A DNA stretch of 64,000 bases from NCBI RefSeq assembly GCF_964028515.1, contig NZ_OZ034788.1, forward strand, positions 1,488,001 to 1,552,000. Reading direction: 5' to 3'. Of this stretch, positions 62,109 to 64,000 are shown piece after piece. The translations under genes were made by a program, and so were the position numbers. Position 1 is the first letter of the stretch. Every line of letters begins with the position of its first letter. The notes under the pieces are model-generated. The model was not told the DNA's origin, made no database searches, and was given only the letters and a program-made list of their open reading frames with translations. The DNA comes from Wolbachia endosymbiont (group B) of Hofmannophila pseudospretella (GTDB lineage: Bacteria > Pseudomonadota > Alphaproteobacteria > Rickettsiales > Anaplasmataceae).

Positions 62109-63296
62109 TTAAAGTTCCCTAAAGGTTTCTTTACTACCTCCATATATTCTATTTACCCACGAAGGTGGAGAGAGTACTTCATCATTGCTAATCTCTTTTA
62201 TAGCATATTTTTCACTCCATATGCCACATCTAGTGAAATTACCTTTCTCTACTGCTTCTTTAACTGTCATTCTACCAAAAAGGCAATTTTTTCCAATTTC
62301 TTCTCCTCTTTGTTGTAATTTAGCCCACAGTTCCTTATCTGCTACTTTTACTTGTATTTGATCGTAGTTTTTTACATCCTGGTACAATACAATATTTAGC
62401 TTACCAATGCTCGTAGGAAATTCTAATACAATAGAGCTTCCATCTGACATATCAGTATAGTTTCTTATATCTCCTTTCTCGCTCTTAACCTCTACTGCAT
62501 TATTGCCCATTCTTAAAATTAAACCTCTGTTTGCTTCCAATATTTTGGCTACCTCTACCTTGCTATCATCAGAAAATTCTATATATGATGTTGTATTGTC
62601 TATCTCGAAATCTATTAAGGATCCTTCTTGCACAGCATTTTCGCCAGCTTCCTCTAGCTCTTCTAGTTGCTTATCTATCTGTGGCTGAACTTCTGGTTGT
62701 AGCTCATTATAGATTTCACCTATCAGTTTATTCTGTAGTAGAGTATCATGAAACTCTGCACCGCTTAGCATTAATTTACGTATTAGCTTTTTTCGATCAC
62801 CTTTTTCTAATCTGTGAAAATGTGTACCTAATACTACATGTTCTGCAAAACTCCATTCCCCATCATTACATGCATTTAGCCTTGCTCCAGCAGCTAGTGC
62901 TTCGTCTACAGCCTTGTGCAGTTCATTTGGACTTTTTGCTCTTACCACAGCACTTTTAAACCAGCTTAACTTTTCACTTTCACCTCTACTTGGCTTTATT
63001 TTTTGCAAGGCAGAGGTAAATGGATTTTTATCTTCTTGATCACTTATAGGTTTTGTGCCATATATGTAATCAAGTCCCTTTCCGTAGTTGATTTGAACGT
63101 CTCTATTAGGGAAGGGCACTTCTCCAGGTTTTTTAGCCTTATTAATTTTGCTTACAAAAGTGGACTGCTCTTTAGCACGACCAATTCCTATAATAGCATT
63201 CAACATCTCACCTTTTGATAATTTATCAAGATCAATATTTAATTCGTAAGTACCTCCCTTTTTATCATTAAAAGGTACAATTGTTTTATTAACCAT
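62109..63296 (-). CDS. Wolbachia protein sharing the C-terminal domain of the ankyrin protein
   Basis: 395 aa from ATG 63296, which has GTGAGG upstream; the longer frame from 63350 is less likely. Residues about 100-380 align with the ankyrin protein at 37014: FKSAVVRAKSPNELHKAVDE (there FLSKVVKAKSMIELQEVVNE), NTTSYIEFSDDSKVEVAKIL, NYTDMSDGSSIVLEFPTSIGKLNIVLYQD and GKNCLFGRMTVKEAVEKGNF. No ankyrin repeats here. The pairing suggests a phage-carried domain of unknown function that is used alone or joined to ankyrins. Confidence 0.75.
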   Translation of the reverse strand: MVNKTIVPFNDKKGGTYELNIDLDKLSKGEMLNAIIGIGRAKEQSTFVSKINKAKKPGEVPFPNRDVQINYGKGLDYIYGTKPISDQEDKNPFTSALQKIKPSRGESEKLSWFKSAVVRAKSPNELHKAVDEALAAGARLNACNDGEWSFAEHVVLGTHFHRLEKGDRKKLIRKLMLSGAEFHDTLLQNKLIGEIYNELQPEVQPQIDKQLEELEEAGENAVQEGSLIDFEIDNTTSYIEFSDDSKVEVAKILEANRGLILRMGNNAVEVKSEKGDIRNYTDMSDGSSIVLEFPTSIGKLNIVLYQDVKNYDQIQVKVADKELWAKLQQRGEEIGKNCLFGRMTVKEAVEKGNFTRCGIWSEKYAIKEISNDEVLSPPSWVNRIYGGSKETFREL

Positions 63297-63399
63297 ATTA
63301 TCCTCACTATTAAAAATACTTTTTAAGTATATAAATCTTAGTTTATACACTCTATTACTCAGTATAAATTATAGTGAGTAGATTTGCAAATACTTTCTG

Positions 63400-64000
63400 C
63401 TATAACAATCCGTTTTCTCTAAAGCTAAAATAGCCCGCACTTGTGATGATAATATGATCAAATAATCTAACACTTACAGTACTACACGCTGCTGCTAAGC
63501 TCTTCGTTACTGCTTGATCTTCTTCTGATGGTTCTAAACTCCCTCCAGGATGGTTATGTGACATTATTACTAATGTTGCATTTTTTATTAATGCTTTTCT
63601 TATAATTTCCTTTATGTATACTGGTGCTTTTTCCATTTCACCAATATAGGATTCTTCTCCGATTAATTGGCGCCTTTTATTCAAGTACAGTATTTTTACA
63701 CATTCCCTTTCTGAGTGTCCTATACTTACGTTTAAGTACTCTACTAGCCCTTGTAAGTCCATTATTGGCTCACTCTTGAGCTTTTCTCTCAGTACCCTTT
63801 CTAGTGTTTCCTTAACACACATAATCATTGCTACTGCAGAATCAGTTACTCCTTCTATAACTTTCAGGTCATCCATTTCTCTACCTAAAATCCTTCCTAC
63901 TCCCGTATAAGTGTTCACCAGATTTTTAGCAATTTCTTGAGCTTGCGGCCTTTCATGTACTGCACTTAGAAACGTTTCCATTATTTCACGATCAAGTAGT
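63400..64000 (-). CDS. radC: RadC family protein (JAMM), 5' partial
   Basis: Carries the RadC/MPN+ metal site as HNHPGGSLEPSEED (HxHPxG...SxxD), preceded by MSHN and followed by VRLFDHIIITSAGYFSF. The N-terminal HhH-like part is here (GVGRILGREMDDLKVIEGVT). The frame stays open to the right edge (LLDREIMETF), so the first codons lie outside. RadC genes are common in mobile elements; the role in repair has been questioned. Next to the ankyrin-domain relative it forms the accessory end of the prophage. Confidence 0.85.
   Translation of the reverse strand, partial: LLDREIMETFLSAVHERPQAQEIAKNLVNTYTGVGRILGREMDDLKVIEGVTDSAVAMIMCVKETLERVLREKLKSEPIMDLQGLVEYLNVSIGHSERECVKILYLNKRRQLIGEESYIGEMEKAPVYIKEIIRKALIKNATLVIMSHNHPGGSLEPSEEDQAVTKSLAAACSTVSVRLFDHIIITSAGYFSFRENGLL

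Larger units (their letters stand above)
40024..64000. mobile_element. Degenerate WO prophage (replication, tail and accessory modules)
   Basis: Continuous set of phage genes: RuvC-like, sigma-like factor, replication ATPases, contractile-tail genes, patatin, double-HTH regulators and RadC. The order replication, tail fibre, sheath, tube, chaperone, tape measure and then patatin is that of WO phages in Wolbachia. Missing: head and packaging genes, baseplate gpJ/gpI/gpW, the rest of the tape measure and the genes expected between it and the patatin, and an integrase. Both borders are uncertain; the right one lies outside the window. The terminase remnant at 4015-5824 belongs to another prophage scrap. 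Confidence 0.75.

Overview
The window is a stretch of a Wolbachia (alpha-proteobacterial, Rickettsiales) chromosome. The grounds are the low GC content, Wolbachia-type housekeeping genes, a cifA-cifB cytoplasmic-incompatibility operon, WO-prophage genes with a patatin, a RadC and double-HTH regulators, ankyrin and other host-directed proteins, and very dense insertion sequences. The strain and supergroup cannot be fixed from the sequence alone.

Bases 1-26,240 are mostly chromosomal: the C-terminus of a GGDEF protein, recO, a TolA-like periplasmic protein, a BamE-like lipoprotein, nrdB, ygfZ, groES-groEL, an alanine symporter, maf-infA, purA, a UbiH-type hydroxylase, a Bcr/CflA exporter (frameshifted at its end), a murC cut short, and an RlpA-like protein. 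Mixed in are three large Wolbachia-specific proteins around maf-infA-purA, two of which clearly share a domain, a two-helix membrane protein, and a phage terminase remnant broken by an IS6-like element and an IS630 element.

Bases 26,240-40,020 are an IS-rich island: a broken IS256 transposase, a NUDIX hydrolase, a dead IS5 element, an exported protein, then cifA-cifB (nuclease-type CifB with two PD-(D/E)XK sites and no deubiquitylase). Behind the operon lie IS630 and IS4/Tn5-like scraps, an intact IS5-type element, and an ankyrin protein whose end is cut by another IS5-family element.

Bases 40,024-64,000 are a degenerate WO prophage. A RuvC-like gene (broken) is transcribed leftward. Rightward lie a small sigma-factor-like gene, a Sak4-like ATPase, an SSB-like protein, three RepA/primase-type ATPases (one frameshifted), tail fibre/baseplate genes, tail sheath, tail tube, a RelBE-like toxin-antitoxin pair, the E/E' tail chaperone with a frameshift site, and the start of the tape measure. 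An IS630 copy cuts the tape measure, and the late tail genes expected next are absent. After the break come a small membrane protein, a PLD nuclease, a patatin, two tandem double-HTH regulators, a protein that shares its C-terminal domain with the ankyrin protein, and radC running off the right edge. No head genes or integrase are present.

The most interesting signal is a two-part motif found three times in the prophage, each time just upstream of a transcription unit (ruvC-like, replication, tail). It lies beside a phage-encoded sigma-like gene, which suggests a dedicated sigma-promoter regulon. A second useful result is that four 1,100-bp IS630 copies can be removed on paper: three restore reading frames when one 3-bp repeat is removed, while the fourth has mismatched flanks and probably marks a deletion.
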